Shown: piece by piece, positions 1 to 7,946 of the stretch
Position numbering within the stretch: the first letter of the stretch is position 1
How the letters are laid out: every line of letters starts with the position of its first letter
Assembly: GCA_946480525.1 (NCBI GenBank)
Contig: CAMLLA010000028.1
Span: 1-17,369, forward strand
Direction of reading: 5' to 3'
Length of the DNA stretch: 17,369 bases
From: an uncultured Asticcacaulis sp.
GTDB taxonomy: Bacteria > Pseudomonadota > Alphaproteobacteria > Caulobacterales > Caulobacteraceae
Translations under genes and position numbers: made by a program
Notes under the pieces: generated by a model
Databases searched by the model: none
The model's input: the letters and a program-made list of their open reading frames with translations, nothing else
What the model was told of the DNA's origin: nothing

Positions 1-2
1 AC

Positions 3-731
3 GAGCAGGCCCGTCTCGAGGACATCCTCGGCAGCGCTGCGGCGCTCAAGCGCATGCGCAAGAGCCCTGTCGACAGCATCCTTCTGTCGGGTGCAGCGCC
101 CGAAGTGGTCAACGACCTGCTCAACCAGGGAGAGGCGGCCGATACGATTGCCGGGCGGATCCCTGTTATCCTGTTCGGCGATCCTGGGGTCGATGAGAGC
201 GCGCTCAAGCGCCTGTCGGCGCTTTACCCGGTCTCTACCGTGCATTCGACGGACCGGCTGCTGGACGTCCTGACCCTGCACCTGCACCGCCGTGTGGATA
301 CCTTGCCGGGTGAGGCGCAGGCGACGCTCAGCGACCTGCATGAGTCAAACAAGCTTCTGGTCGGCAAAAAGGTGCTGATCGTCGACGACGACGCGCGCAA
401 CATCTTCGCACTGACCAGCGTCCTCGAAGAGCATGAGATGAACATCGTTTCGGCCGACAATGGCCGTGATGCGATCAACATCCTGCTCGACGATCCGGAT
501 ATCGACATCGTGCTGATGGACATCATGATGCCCGAAATGGATGGGATGGAAACGATTCAGGAAATCCGCAAGGTATCGCACCTCAAGAACCTGCCCATTG
601 TCGCTGTTACGGCCAAGGCCATGAAGGGCGACCGTGAGAAGTGTATTGAGGCGGGCGCCTGGGACTACCTGTCCAAGCCCGTCGATTCCGAGCAGATGAT
701 CAAGGTCCTGCGCGCCTGGCTGCATCGCTAG
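3..731 (+). CDS. C-terminal part of a receiver-domain signalling protein (probably a hybrid histidine kinase), 5' end missing
   Basis: The frame is open from the first complete codon at position 3, so the gene starts upstream; the ATG at 54 is internal. The last ~120 codons form a canonical REC domain. An acidic cluster VDDD lies near 379-390, the phospho-acceptor Asp at 519-521 in a LMDIMMPEMDG motif, the switch Thr at 609-611 and the conserved Lys at 675-677 in LSKPVD. The preceding ~110 codons resemble a degenerate receiver-like alpha/beta segment (PVILFGDPG, then a helix LDVLTLHLHRR), as seen in multi-receiver hybrid kinases where a degenerate receiver precedes a functional one. Family knowledge: such C-terminal receivers take phosphate from a kinase core and pass it to an Hpt protein or tune the kinase. 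The kinase core itself is not visible, so a stand-alone regulator cannot be excluded. The next gene starts about 126 nt downstream and is also a hybrid kinase, so the two may work together (inference). Confidence 0.85.
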   Translation, partial: EQARLEDILGSAAALKRMRKSPVDSILLSGAAPEVVNDLLNQGEAADTIAGRIPVILFGDPGVDESALKRLSALYPVSTVHSTDRLLDVLTLHLHRRVDTLPGEAQATLSDLHESNKLLVGKKVLIVDDDARNIFALTSVLEEHEMNIVSADNGRDAINILLDDPDIDIVLMDIMMPEMDGMETIQEIRKVSHLKNLPIVAVTAKAMKGDREKCIEAGAWDYLSKPVDSEQMIKVLRAWLHR

Positions 732-792
732 ACCGTAATGATTTCACGTGGAATCGTTCCGATCTAAGTTTTTGTTTTGTCGCGATATTTAA

Positions 793-819
793 GACGAAAA
801 CTGCTTACACGTTTTCGTC
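793..819. promoter_or_regulatory. Perfect 9-bp inverted repeat in the leader of the hybrid kinase gene
   Basis: GACGAAAAC (793-801) is followed by nine bases and then its exact reverse complement GTTTTCGTC (811-819). It lies in the 126-nt gap between the two signalling genes, 38 nt before the preferred ATG at 858. There is no T-run after it, so it is not a typical intrinsic terminator. It could be an operator for a dimeric regulator or a stem in the mRNA leader. The function is not known. Confidence 0.4.
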
Positions 820-857
820 ATGTCGCTCTAGGTCGCCCATTGGAATATAATAATCAT

Positions 858-2936
858 ATGAGGAAGCCCAAGGCTATTGCCGCACCACAGGAGTCCGCCC
901 AGGCGGAAGACGCCGTGCCGCGCGAGCAGATATTGCTGGTGGATGACCGCCCGGCCAACCTGATGGTCTACAGGACCATCCTGGAAGAGCTGGGCCAGAC
1001 CCTGATCACCGCGTCGTCAGGTGAAGAAGCGCTGAAACTTGTGTTGAAGCACGACTTCGCGGTGATCCTTCTCGACGTCAACATGCCGACCATGAACGGC
1101 TTCGAGACCGCGAACCTGATCCGCAAGCGGCGCAAGTCGGCGTCGACGCCGATCATCTTCCTGACGGCCTTCAACGATGAGATGAACATTATCCAGGGCT
1201 ATGCCTCAGGGGCCGTCGACTTCATGCCGACGCCCGTCATCCCCGAAGTGCTGATCGCCAAGGTACGCGTGTTCATCGAGCTGTCGCAGATGCGCAGGCA
1301 GGCCGCCATGCAGGCCGAGGAGCGCGCCCGGCGCAAGGCGGCCGAAGAGGCAGCCCAGAACTTTGCCTTCCTGGCGCGCGTCTCCGAAGGCCTGTCGCGG
1401 TCGCAGAGCCGCGGCGATTTCATGCGTGCCCTGGTCCGGCTGCCCGTGCCCGATCTGGCCGACGCGGCGCTGGTCTGGTTCAAGCGCGAAGGCCAGCCCG
1501 ACCGCATCGAGTGGGCCGAAAGCGATGGCCGCATGACGGCCAGCCCGCCGGTGCTCGACCGGCTGGAGCCGTCGGTCAACCGCGCCATTACGGAAAACCG
1601 CCCGCTGTTGTTCAGTGACGTGGTCGGCGGCAAGCTGGCCTACGGACAGATACTGCCCCTGACGGTACAGGGGGAAACGCACGGCGTTCTGGTGCTGGGA
1701 TCGCGCAATGTCCAGACCGAGATCAGCCCCCTGGCCAGCGATGTCGCCCACCGTGCCGGCGTCGCGCTGGAGAATGTCATGCTGATGGAGCGCATCCGCG
1801 AGGCAGACCGCCGCAAGGATGAGTTCCTGGGCATGCTGGCCCACGAACTGCGCAATCCGCTGGGGCCGATCGTTAATTGCCTGCAATTGCAGAAGATGCT
1901 GCCGCCCGGCGATCCGCGTGGAACCGCCATTCGCGATACCATGGACCGCCAGGTCAAGCATATGGGACGGCTGATCGACGACCTGCTGGATGCGACCCGG
2001 CTGGCGCACGGCAAGATATTGTTGCGGACGGAGCGCTGCGACCTCAACCAGATTGTTCGCCAGACGGCGGCCGACTACAAGAGCCTGACCGACGCCAATG
2101 GCGTTTTGCTGCGCGTCAATACGCCGGAGGAACCGGTATGGGTCGAAGGTGATCCAACGCGCCTGCTTCAGGTCGTCGGCAATCTGCTGCACAACGCCAA
2201 CAAGTTCAGCCACGCCAACGGGGTTATCACGCTTGCCGTCGAAGGTAACGGGTCGACGGCGCGTGTCAGCGTATCCGATACCGGTATCGGCATCGATCCC
2301 AGCATGCTGGGCCAGGTGTTCGATGTCTTCCGCCAGGCGGAGCAGGGGCTTGACCGCTCACGCGGCGGTCTCGGCCTGGGGCTTGCCCTCGTCAAGGGCC
2401 TGGTGCATCTGCACAGCGGCTCGGTCGAGGCACGCAGTGAAGGCCTGAACCGTGGCGCCGAGTTTCGCATTACCCTGCCGCTGGCCGTGCCGGCGGAAGA
2501 GCCCGTCGCGCCGGCGCCCGCCGGCACCACCGCCGCCGAGCCGCTGCGCATCCTGCTGATCGAGGACAATGTCGATGCCGCCGAAAGCGCGCGCATGCTG
2601 CTGGGGCATGACGGCCACGAGATCGACATCGCGTTCGAGGCCGAAACCGGCTTACGCAAGGCGAGGGCCTTCCTGCCGGATGTGATCCTCTGTGATATCG
2701 GGCTGCCGGGGATGGACGGCTATCAGGTGATTCAGAAAATCCGCGAGGATGAGGATATCGGGGAAACCTATGTCGTCGCCTTGACGGGCTATGGCCGGGA
2801 CGCCGACCGCAAGCGCGCGCTTGAGGCTGGCTTCAACCTGCACCTGACCAAACCGATCGACTGGGCGACGCTGACGGCGGCGCTCGGCAAGGCGGATATG
2901 CGCCGACGCCAGGCGCCGGATGCGATGACGGCTTAA
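858..2936 (+). CDS. Hybrid sensor histidine kinase/response regulator (REC-GAF-HisKA-HATPase-REC)
   Basis: Predicted 692-aa cytoplasmic protein without membrane segments. Residues ~24-140 form an N-terminal receiver (acidic pair D29-D30, acceptor D73 in LLDVNMP). A coiled-coil-like linker (~143-170, rich in Ala, Glu, Arg) and a GAF-like region (~180-310) follow. The HisKA domain has the phosphorylatable H329 in HELRNPL. The HATPase has an N box around N446, a G1 box DTGIGID from D474 and a GGLGLGLAL G2 box. A C-terminal receiver (~564-680) has acceptor D613 and K665 in LTKPID. The first receiver lacks the usual Lys: its KP position reads T125-P126. An input receiver followed by GAF and kinase suggests a protein that integrates phosphorylation from another kinase rather than an external ligand (inference). 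The frame stays open back to a TTG at 777, but that 27-residue extension is basic and domain-free, so ATG 858 is preferred. Neither start has a strong ribosome site. Confidence 0.9.
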   Translation: MRKPKAIAAPQESAQAEDAVPREQILLVDDRPANLMVYRTILEELGQTLITASSGEEALKLVLKHDFAVILLDVNMPTMNGFETANLIRKRRKSASTPIIFLTAFNDEMNIIQGYASGAVDFMPTPVIPEVLIAKVRVFIELSQMRRQAAMQAEERARRKAAEEAAQNFAFLARVSEGLSRSQSRGDFMRALVRLPVPDLADAALVWFKREGQPDRIEWAESDGRMTASPPVLDRLEPSVNRAITENRPLLFSDVVGGKLAYGQILPLTVQGETHGVLVLGSRNVQTEISPLASDVAHRAGVALENVMLMERIREADRRKDEFLGMLAHELRNPLGPIVNCLQLQKMLPPGDPRGTAIRDTMDRQVKHMGRLIDDLLDATRLAHGKILLRTERCDLNQIVRQTAADYKSLTDANGVLLRVNTPEEPVWVEGDPTRLLQVVGNLLHNANKFSHANGVITLAVEGNGSTARVSVSDTGIGIDPSMLGQVFDVFRQAEQGLDRSRGGLGLGLALVKGLVHLHSGSVEARSEGLNRGAEFRITLPLAVPAEEPVAPAPAGTTAAEPLRILLIEDNVDAAESARMLLGHDGHEIDIAFEAETGLRKARAFLPDVILCDIGLPGMDGYQVIQKIREDEDIGETYVVALTGYGRDADRKRALEAGFNLHLTKPIDWATLTAALGKADMRRRQAPDAMTA

Positions 2937-2940
2937 GAGA

Positions 2941-3116
2941 CCCCACCACCATCTGCTCCGCAGATGGTCCCCCTCCCCAAATCTATTGGATTTGGGGAGG
3001 CAAGAAGTACGGCAATACTCACTTCCCGTATCAGGACTGTCTCCTGCCTCCCCAAATCCAATAGATTTGGGGAGGGGGACCGCACGACGCGCGAAGCGCT
3101 AGATGCGGTGGTGGGG
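2941..3116. repeat. Paired palindromic intergenic repeat (REP doublet/REPIN-like), probable bidirectional terminator
   Basis: Two copies of one palindromic unit lie head to head. A perfect 37-bp inverted repeat links 2966-3002 with 3045-3081, and a matching outer 10-mer CCCCACCACC (2941-2950) pairs with GGTGGTGGGG (3107-3116). Each unit carries its own 12-bp hairpin (2972-3000 and 3047-3075, loops TATTG and CAATA). A variable inner stretch differs between copies but is itself a stem in both: CCATCTGC-TCC-GCAGATGG at 2949-2967, and CCGCA...TGCGG with GCGC-GAA-GCGC at 3080-3108. This covariation of sequence with kept pairing suggests that structure is selected. It fills almost the whole 186-bp gap between the stops of two converging genes, so it probably ends both transcripts (inference). 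Family knowledge: REP/REPIN elements are non-autonomous and are spread by RAYT-type transposases. No such gene is in the window. Confidence 0.85.
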
Positions 3117-3122
3117 GCTTCT

Positions 3123-4103
<981 letters not shown>

Positions 4104-4109
4104 GATGTG

Positions 4110-4113
4110 TCCT
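4110..4113 (-). promoter_or_regulatory. Ribosome binding site that decides the SDR start
   Basis: On the minus strand AGGA is separated by 6 nt from the ATG at 4103, which supports this start over the upstream in-frame ATG at 4151. Confidence 0.6.
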
Positions 4114-4178
4114 GGAATGCGCCCCGTAGCCGCTGCCGACTTAAACCGCAATGAGGATCAATTTTCGATACGCCCGTG

Positions 4179-6794
4179 CTACTCAGCGGGTATCCTCAGC
4201 GCTTCCAGAACCTTCGCAGGCAGTGCCTGGCGCGTCTTGAAGATGTCGGCCCACGGGTCATGGCCGCGTCCTTTCAAAATATCGACGGCCGTGCGGATAG
4301 TGAAGCGGGATGGCGTAAGGTCTGGTCCCAGATCCTCCCATTCGACCGGCATGGCAACAGTTGCTCCTGGCCGCGCGCGCAATGAGTAGGCGGAAACCGC
4401 CGTGGCGGTATGATCATTGCGCAGATAGTCGACGAAGATCTTGCCCTTGCGCGCCGCCTTGGACGCCGTCGCGATATAGCGACTGGGATTGTCGTGCGCC
4501 ATCGACTGGGCCACGGCGCGGGTAAAGGCCTTGATGGCGTCCCAGTGGAATTTTGGCTTGATTGGCACGACCACGTGCAGGCCCTTGCCGCCGGTGGTCT
4601 TCAAAAAGCTTTTCAATCCGAACTCCTGCATGCGCGCACGCACCTCGGCGGCGCCGTCGACAACATCCTTCCAGGTCGTTTCCGGATCGGGATCGAGATC
4701 GAAGATCATGCGGTCGGGCCGGTCGGGTTCATAGGCCTTGCAGCCCCACGGGTGAATTTCCATCACACCCCACTGCGCCAGGCTGATCAGGCCATGAATG
4801 TCGTCGATCATGACGTATTCTTCGTTGCGGCCGTTGACCTCGATGCCGGTATCGTGGACGTGCTCGACGCGGCCCTGGCTCAGGTGGCGCTGGAAGAAAC
4901 ATTGCTCGCCGATACCTTCCGGACATCGGATCATAGAGATGGGCCGGTTGACGATGTGGGGAAGGATGTGGTTGGCGACGGCGTGGTAGTATTCCGCCAC
5001 CTCCAGCTTGGTAATGCCTTCGTCTGGATAGACGACGCGGTCCGGGTGGGTGATGGTAATGCCGCCGACGTCGGCGCCCTTGGTTTTCTTAGATGTCATG
5101 ACACGTGTCCCGGCAGGGGGTTGCTTTTCGACCGCTTCGGTATGGATGGCCCTGTCGCGTCCGACTTCGCGCGCGGGTTTGTCTTCGCGCAGGCCCTGGA
5201 AGGATGGATGACGCAGCCGGCCGTCCGGCGTCCATTCGGTAAATTCGATCTCGCAGACCAGCTTCGGCGTAACGTAGCGCGCCTCGCGGCGGACTTCGGG
5301 CGGCACGACGGTAAAGGCGCCTGTCTTTGATTTTTCCAGCGCAAGGTCGTTCAGCCTCTGCCTCAGGTCCATCGAGTCGTCGAGATTGAACCCGGTGCCG
5401 CACTTGCCGGCGTAGATGAATTCGCCCTTGTCGTAATAGCCAAGCAATATGGCGCCAACGCCGCGATGAGCGTGGGTGGGTTCGGTGAAGCCGCCGATGA
5501 CGAATTCCTGGCGCTTGTGGCACTTGGTCTTGAGCCACGACTTGCCGCGGCCGCGCGTGTAAGGCGCATCGGCGCGCTTCGAAATCAGCCCCTCCATGCC
5601 GATCCCGCAAACCTGGTGCAGAAAGGCTTCGTCGCGGTCGGTGAAGTGTTCGCTGTAGATGATGCGCCCATCGGTATCCGCGCCTTGCAAAAGGGCCTGC
5701 AGGCGGCTTTTGCGTTCGAGCAGCGGAAGCCCCGTGAGGTCTTCGCCGTCCAGATGCAGAAGGTCGAAGGCATAGTATTGCAGCGGCGCATCGGACTTCT
5801 CTTCACCCAGCACGGCCTGCAATGTCTTGAAACTATGGCTGCCATCGGGATTGGCGGCGACGATCTCGCCGTCGATAATGGCCGACTGCACGCCAAGCCG
5901 GTCGAACAGGCGGGGCAGGGGCGGGAAGCGGTGCGACCAGTCCAGCCCTTTTCGCGTCAGCAACCTCACCCCGTCACTATCGATAAGGACCTGGACGCGA
6001 TAACCATCGAACTTCAGCTCGTGGACCCAGTTGCCGCCCGCCGGCATGGCGTCGGCAAGCGTAGCCAGTTCGGGTTCGATGAAACTGAGTTGGCCGGACC
6101 TATTCAGGCCATTCTTACTCAGGTCTGGCGATGCGGGCTTTTTTTTTGAGCCAGTGGGCTTCGGCTTTTTCTTTTCCGCGTGACCCGAGTGCCATTCGTT
6201 GTCGCCCTTGGCGATCTCCTCCATCGACCGGCCGCTGACGATGCTGGAGCCCTGCGTCTCCAGCCAGGCCTCGGCATCGTCTTCGTTCGACACGTCGTCA
6301 CGGTGCTTGATCAGCAGCCAGTTCGAGCGGCCGCGATCCTCGGGGCGGCTGCGCATCCGCGCCAGTACCCATTCTCCGTTCAGGCGCTCACCGTGCAGGC
6401 GGAATTTCAGGTCGCCCTTTTCCAGGCCTTCATGCGGATCGCCGACAGGCTCCCACGTGCCCTGGTCCCACAGCATGACGGTGCCGCCGCCGTATTCGCC
6501 CTTTGGGATGGTGCCTTCGAAGTCGCCATAGTCGACGGGGTGGTCTTCGGTCTGGACGGCCAGCCGCTTGTCGGCCGGATTGAAGCTGGGGCCGCGCGTG
6601 ACGGCCCAGGATTTCAGTACGCCGTCGAGCTCAAGCCGAAAGTCGTAGTGCAGGCGTGTCGCGGCGTGCTTCTGGATCAGGTAGCGAAACCCGCCGGGCT
6701 TCGCGACCTTGCCTTCGGGCTCGGCCGTTTTCGAAAAGTCGCGCTTGGCGTTGTATTTTGCCAAACCACTTTGATGGCCACCCTGATCCGGCAT
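4179..6794 (-). CDS. ligD: Multifunctional ATP-dependent DNA ligase D (phosphoesterase-ligase-polymerase)
   Basis: Predicted 871 aa, normal length for three-domain LigD. It works with Ku in bacterial non-homologous end joining. The order is 3'-phosphoesterase, ligase, polymerase, as in Pseudomonas-type LigD. Phosphoesterase (~15-175): H43, H49 and D51 in HAATRLHYDFRL, plus EDHPVDYGDFEG (83-94) and IPKGEYGGGTV. Ligase (~235-560): adenylated Lys K261 in HELKFDGYR, an IDGEIV motif (307-312), LISKR (403-407) and motif V SWLKTK (419-424). Polymerase/primase (~575-865): metal-binding D699 and D701 in IFDLDPDP, and TTGGKGLHVVVP (733-744). A Lys/Pro-rich linker (206-224) joins the first two domains; its codons contain nine consecutive A. 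ATG 6794 starts 3 nt after the ku stop, so the two are almost certainly co-translated. All key catalytic motifs are present, so it should be active. Confidence 0.97.
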   Translation of the reverse strand: MPDQGGHQSGLAKYNAKRDFSKTAEPEGKVAKPGGFRYLIQKHAATRLHYDFRLELDGVLKSWAVTRGPSFNPADKRLAVQTEDHPVDYGDFEGTIPKGEYGGGTVMLWDQGTWEPVGDPHEGLEKGDLKFRLHGERLNGEWVLARMRSRPEDRGRSNWLLIKHRDDVSNEDDAEAWLETQGSSIVSGRSMEEIAKGDNEWHSGHAEKKKPKPTGSKKKPASPDLSKNGLNRSGQLSFIEPELATLADAMPAGGNWVHELKFDGYRVQVLIDSDGVRLLTRKGLDWSHRFPPLPRLFDRLGVQSAIIDGEIVAANPDGSHSFKTLQAVLGEEKSDAPLQYYAFDLLHLDGEDLTGLPLLERKSRLQALLQGADTDGRIIYSEHFTDRDEAFLHQVCGIGMEGLISKRADAPYTRGRGKSWLKTKCHKRQEFVIGGFTEPTHAHRGVGAILLGYYDKGEFIYAGKCGTGFNLDDSMDLRQRLNDLALEKSKTGAFTVVPPEVRREARYVTPKLVCEIEFTEWTPDGRLRHPSFQGLREDKPAREVGRDRAIHTEAVEKQPPAGTRVMTSKKTKGADVGGITITHPDRVVYPDEGITKLEVAEYYHAVANHILPHIVNRPISMIRCPEGIGEQCFFQRHLSQGRVEHVHDTGIEVNGRNEEYVMIDDIHGLISLAQWGVMEIHPWGCKAYEPDRPDRMIFDLDPDPETTWKDVVDGAAEVRARMQEFGLKSFLKTTGGKGLHVVVPIKPKFHWDAIKAFTRAVAQSMAHDNPSRYIATASKAARKGKIFVDYLRNDHTATAVSAYSLRARPGATVAMPVEWEDLGPDLTPSRFTIRTAVDILKGRGHDPWADIFKTRQALPAKVLEALRIPAE
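6139..6147 (-). repeat. Homopolymer tract (nine A on the coding strand) inside ligD
   Basis: Nine consecutive T on the plus strand give an A9 run in the ligD message, encoding the Lys triplet of the linker between the phosphoesterase and ligase domains. Another T-rich stretch (TTTTTCTTTT) lies about 20 bases away in the same linker. Such runs are uncommon in this GC-rich DNA and can promote replication or transcription slippage. A slip would truncate the protein after the phosphoesterase domain. In this sequence the frame is intact. Confidence 0.8.
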
Positions 6795-6797
6795 GGC

Positions 6798-7691
6798 TCA
6801 GCTCGCTTTCTTGCGGGGCGCAGTCTTCTTACGGGCTGCGGGTTTGGCCGCCTTGCGCGGTTTGCGCTCGATCGATTTTGTTGATTTTGCGCTGGTGTCC
6901 TTGCGCGGCGCCGGCGCTTCCTCGGCCAGACTCTTGCGCAGGGCGTCCATCAGGTTGACGACCTTTGGAGTCGGAATGTCTTCTTCCAGTGCGACCGGCT
7001 CGCGGTTTTCGATCTTGGCTTCGATCAGTTCCTTCAACGCCTCGCGGTAGTGGTCGTGAAACTGGCCGGGATCGAACTTCGCCGTCTTGCGCGTAATCAG
7101 TTCGCGCGCCAGGTCCAGTTCCTCGCTATCGTGTTTCGATGTGCGGATGTCCTCGAAATAAGGGTCCTCGTCGCGGACCTCGTCCTCATAGCGCAGGGTC
7201 ATCAGCACCATGCCCGACCCATACGCCTTGATGGCGCACAGCCGTTCGCGTCCGGCAATGGACAGCTGCCCGATGGCCATTTTCCTGGTAGAGCGCAATG
7301 CGTCGCGGATCAGTGAGAAGGTCTGCTCGTCGCCGCTTTTTGACGGCGCGACAAAATAGGGGCTGTCGAAATACACATCGTCGACCTCGTCGATGCCGAC
7401 GAACTGCTTGATGTCGAGCGTCTTGCTGGAGGGAATCTTGAGGTCCTTGATCTCGTCGGGTTCGATCAGGACGTACTGCCCCTTTTCGACCTCATAGCCC
7501 TTGATGATGTCTTCGCGGTCGACCTCTTCGCCGTCATCGGTCACGTTCATGTGGCGAACCCGTTCGCCGCTGTCCCGGTCGATTTCGTGCAGGGGAAAGC
7601 TGCGGGCGCGATTGATGGCCGAATAGATGCTGACGCTAAGCGAAACCAGCGACATGCGCAGATTACCGGTCCAGTATGGGCGCGTGGCCAT
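6798..7691 (-). CDS. ku: Non-homologous end joining protein Ku
   Basis: Predicted 297-aa bacterial Ku, which binds DNA double-strand ends as a homodimeric ring and recruits LigD. The start MATRPYWTGNLRMSLVSLSV is the characteristic first strand of the Ku beta-barrel. Further core features include KGYEVEKGQYVLI (64-76), YFVAP, and the AREL(I) helix near residues 199-202. After ~residue 258 comes a Lys/Arg/Pro/Ala-rich tail (262-297), as in many bacterial Ku proteins, where it aids DNA binding or threading. ATG 7691 has AGGAG 7 nt upstream (7699-7703 on the plus strand). Its stop is 3 nt before the ligD ATG, giving a tight two-gene unit. A 255-bp divergent region separates it from the TonB receptor gene. 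Confidence 0.97.
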   Translation of the reverse strand: MATRPYWTGNLRMSLVSLSVSIYSAINRARSFPLHEIDRDSGERVRHMNVTDDGEEVDREDIIKGYEVEKGQYVLIEPDEIKDLKIPSSKTLDIKQFVGIDEVDDVYFDSPYFVAPSKSGDEQTFSLIRDALRSTRKMAIGQLSIAGRERLCAIKAYGSGMVLMTLRYEDEVRDEDPYFEDIRTSKHDSEELDLARELITRKTAKFDPGQFHDHYREALKELIEAKIENREPVALEEDIPTPKVVNLMDALRKSLAEEAPAPRKDTSAKSTKSIERKPRKAAKPAARKKTAPRKKAS

Positions 7692-7946
7692 GGGCGAACT
7701 CCTGGGAGGAAAACTGCCGCAAGACTGCCATTTGAGCCGCTAAAGAATCGACGCCGGACGTCTGATGCAAGGTAAAGAAGGGGTTAGCTGGGAGGGGGCA
7801 GATGTCAGGATGCCTGTTTCCCAAAAGACACGTCACGAAACCTTGGGAAAATTGACATGGCTTCGTCAGGAAAGGTTGAGCCTGGTGTCATGAAGTGCCG
7901 CTAGCTGGCTGGCCTCGTGGATCACTCCGATCCGTGGGGATATATC
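7692..7946. promoter_or_regulatory. Divergent intergenic region between ku and the TonB receptor gene
   Basis: This 255-bp gap must hold the promoters for ku-ligD (minus) and the receptor gene (plus). An 8-bp inverted repeat TTTCCCAA (7817-7824) / TTGGGAAA (7843-7850) with an 18-base spacer is visible. A TTGACA lies right after it (7852-7857), but no convincing -10 element follows at normal spacing. I saw no clear general-stress (GGAAC-CGTT) promoter on either strand. Exact promoter positions cannot be assigned. Confidence 0.4.
7936..7940 (+). promoter_or_regulatory. Ribosome binding site that decides the TonB receptor start
   Basis: GGGGA sits 6 nt before ATG 7947. This and the signal peptide that begins exactly at MKFALL favour ATG 7947 over the in-frame GTG at 7917. 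Confidence 0.6.

Noticed and set aside
777..857. TTG 777 as start of the hybrid kinase
   Set aside because: It adds 27 basic residues overlapping the leader palindrome, without a ribosome site or domain content; ATG 858 fits the normal distance to the receiver domain.
2941..3116. CRISPR array
   Set aside because: There are only two units in inverted rather than direct orientation, with no regular spacers.
4410..6884. Several long plus-strand open frames antisense to ligD (4410-5330, 5466-6149, 6180-6884)
   Set aside because: They are by-products of the GC-rich antisense frame; LigD carries all catalytic motifs on the other strand.
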